The position numbers were made by a program, and so were the translations under genes. From a virus, in IMG/VR virus record IMGVR_UViG_3300010885_040507, positions 1-35,964 of that record: a stretch of DNA of 35,964 nt; one strand, written 5' to 3'. Shown one piece after another: positions 34,470 through 35,964 of this stretch. The first letter of the stretch is position 1. Every line of letters starts with the position of its first letter. Below the pieces are notes generated by a model that was not told where the DNA came from, did no database searches, and saw nothing but the letters and a program-made list of their open reading frames with translations.

Positions 34470-35964
34470 ATCCGCCAGAACCAGTCTTTATAGGGTTTCC
34501 ACTGCCATCGACTAAAATGCCGCCGGCACCTGTACCCACTGTTTTACTTTGTAGTTGCCCAAGGAAACATTCATAAAATCCTTTTTTCTTAGCATATATA
34601 TCAGGGGTACAAAATCCCACTGCATGTATTGCTTTTTCAACATAATCAGGAGCAGTTTGTGCTGCTTTACATCTATCTAACATATACTTAACGCTAACTT
34701 CAGCTGCTATAGTTGGGTCATTTAATAATTTTGGATTAGATAATAAATCTTGACTAATCATAGCACCGTATCTAGCATAATTACTTCTACCAGTTAATTG
34801 AATATATCCTCGACCTATAAAATTGCCGCCGTCACCCGGTTGTGTGTTTCCTAACCCCTTACCTTTTGATGTTGTATAACCATACAAAAATTCAGGTAAT
34901 GAATTATTGGGATTTCCTGCATATTTCTGTGCAAGATCTTTATCTCCTTTAAACACGCTGGGAAATACTTGTAACAATCTATCAGCAGAATAATTAAATC
35001 CCTCTTCTACTAACTTCCAACGACATTCTCCTCCTGCAATACCCAACAATGCAGCCACTGCATTTGGACTTGTAATTCCGTATTTGGCACATGCCGCTTT
35101 AAGGGCGCCGATGCCTGCCTGGGCACCTGCTGCATTAATATCTTTAGCATATTCCGGCGAACATGTTCCTGGAATAACTTCAGCTGAATTGGCAGGTTCT
35201 TGTTTACCAACGGCGGGATTGGGGGGAATGCCAGCGGCACTTCTATCTGCTAATGTAACATCTGTAGCTTCTGATGAGTATTTTATTGGGTCAATATTTT
35301 CATGTTGGGGCCAAGGTTCGTGTGTTGGCACACGTTGCATGATAGTTTTAATTGTTCCTGTATTATAGAATTTTGCATCACTCCATCCATATGGAACTTG
35401 TTTATCTGGTAAACTGAATATAGGAAGTTTAGGCGGAACATCTGCAGAACTTGCTATGTTAGGTGCTGCTGCACTGGGTCCGTTTAAGTGAATATTTGAC
35501 CCCGATACTAGTATATTACTATTTGCACCCAGATTAAGAACCCCTGCGGTACCTACATTAATATTACCTTCAGCAGCTATACTGAAGACGCCCTGTGCTG
35601 CTAAATTAACAATAGCACCTGACTCAAGTTCATAATTTGACCCAATTGTTATGTTTGCAGTATCTCCTATTGTTTCATTATGTGATCCCCTAACAGCAAT
35701 TTTTTGATCTCCATCGACTACTAGGTAGTTATATCCAGTAACATTAGTTTCCATGTTTTTTCCGGCAAATACATTTATGTTACGGCCTGCTTCAAAATTG
35801 ATATCTCTATCTGCTCTAAAATTAAAATCTTGTTTAGTATGGATACTAACACTATCAGTGGCAAAAATATCAATTTTTCCATTTGAAGTTAATTCAATCC
35901 AAGCAGTGCCCTTACTGTTACCTATGTAAATTAAATCATGACTGTTGTGCATTAATATTTGATG
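34468..35964 (-). CDS. 5: Baseplate central spike, gp5-like beta-helix fused to GH19 chitinase-like domain (5' end outside window)
   Basis: The frame is open to the right edge (HQIL before the first visible Met), so the N-terminal OB-fold of gp5 is outside the window. From that Met, residues 1 to 160 are the gp5/VgrG-like triple-stranded beta-helix: DLIYIGNSKGTAWIELTSNG, DINFEAGRNINVFAGKNM, NYLVVDGDQ and SNIHLNGP. Residues 160 to 260 are a proline-rich linker. Residues 270 to 465 are a GH19-type glycosidase: GGECRWKLVEEGFNYSADRL, with E309 as probable catalytic acid and E317 as its probable partner, LQVFPSVF, GLGN, GDGGNFIGRGYIQLTGRSNY (about 373 to 392) and LLSNPKLL. It probably cuts peptidoglycan glycan strands as the tail tip crosses the wall; T4 gp5 uses an unrelated lysozyme domain placed before the helix. 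The end is glycine-rich. Enzyme family is clear; substrate inferred. Confidence 0.88.
   Translation of the reverse strand, partial: HQILMHNSHDLIYIGNSKGTAWIELTSNGKIDIFATDSVSIHTKQDFNFRADRDINFEAGRNINVFAGKNMETNVTGYNYLVVDGDQKIAVRGSHNETIGDTANITIGSNYELESGAIVNLAAQGVFSIAAEGNINVGTAGVLNLGANSNILVSGSNIHLNGPSAAAPNIASSADVPPKLPIFSLPDKQVPYGWSDAKFYNTGTIKTIMQRVPTHEPWPQHENIDPIKYSSEATDVTLADRSAAGIPPNPAVGKQEPANSAEVIPGTCSPEYAKDINAAGAQAGIGALKAACAKYGITSPNAVAALLGIAGGECRWKLVEEGFNYSADRLLQVFPSVFKGDKDLAQKYAGNPNNSLPEFLYGYTTSKGKGLGNTQPGDGGNFIGRGYIQLTGRSNYARYGAMISQDLLSNPKLLNDPTIAAEVSVKYMLDRCKAAQTAPDYVEKAIHAVGFCTPDIYAKKKGFYECFLGQLQSKTVGTGAGGILVDGSGNPIKTGSGG

Noticed and set aside
35084-35368. Plus-strand 94-residue open frame opposite the spike linker
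   Set aside because: It is antisense to the proline-rich linker and GH19 start, with alanine-rich composition mirroring the coding strand; no ribosome binding site.
1-35964. tRNA genes, CRISPR arrays or insertion sequences
   Set aside because: Gaps between genes are at most 80 nt and no cloverleaf, spacer array, transposase or terminal inverted repeats were seen.

Overview
The window is part of an AT-rich genome of a T4-like contractile-tailed phage. No replication origin, integrase, tRNA, CRISPR array or bacterial housekeeping block is visible. The lower-strand block runs in T4 baseplate order: central spike (gp5-like), gp25, gp6, then tail structural genes. Several proteins have the character of marine T4-like myovirus (cyanophage-type) families, including the conserved N-terminus of gp6, the 221-aa virion protein, the S8 peptidase and the 70 to 200 aa hypothetical genes. 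No photosynthesis genes are present, so the host cannot be named.

Plus-strand block (1 to about 7753), nucleotide metabolism and early or middle genes: the 3' end of queE (7-deazaguanine synthesis) enters from the left edge. It is followed by a tightly overlapping run: a small hypothetical gene, a FEN/T4 RNase H-type 5' nuclease and four more small hypothetical genes. A strong sigma70-type promoter (TTGACA, 17 bp, TATACT) then drives a MoxR-like AAA+ ATPase closed by a good intrinsic terminator. A second sigma70-type promoter (TTGCTA, 17 bp, TATAAT) drives a protein with an HExxH (DUF2201-like) domain and a VWA domain. Three small hypothetical genes and a complete thymidylate synthase close the block.

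Minus-strand block (7758 to the right edge), virion genes, transcribed right to left: a partial gp5-like spike whose C-terminus is a GH19 chitinase-like domain, gp25, an enlarged gp6, and a single 4,988-residue structural protein covering about 42% of the window. These are followed by a short collagen-like tail protein, a subtilisin-like (S8) peptidase, a conserved virion protein and three consecutive paralogous fibre genes. Genes are nearly all abutting. The three widest gaps examined between genes in this block (10, 46 and 32 nt) each contain NATAAATA, the T4-type late promoter motif, on the coding strand.

The two blocks converge on a 4-bp junction between thyA and the last fibre gene, with a terminator-like hairpin just inside the fibre gene. 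The most unusual items are the giant baseplate-region protein, with an FG-GAP propeller split by a PA14-like insertion, the phage MoxR/VWA pair in which the ATPase has an altered Walker A motif, and the spike-borne GH19 enzyme. Family assignments come from reading motifs by eye; no database search was possible.
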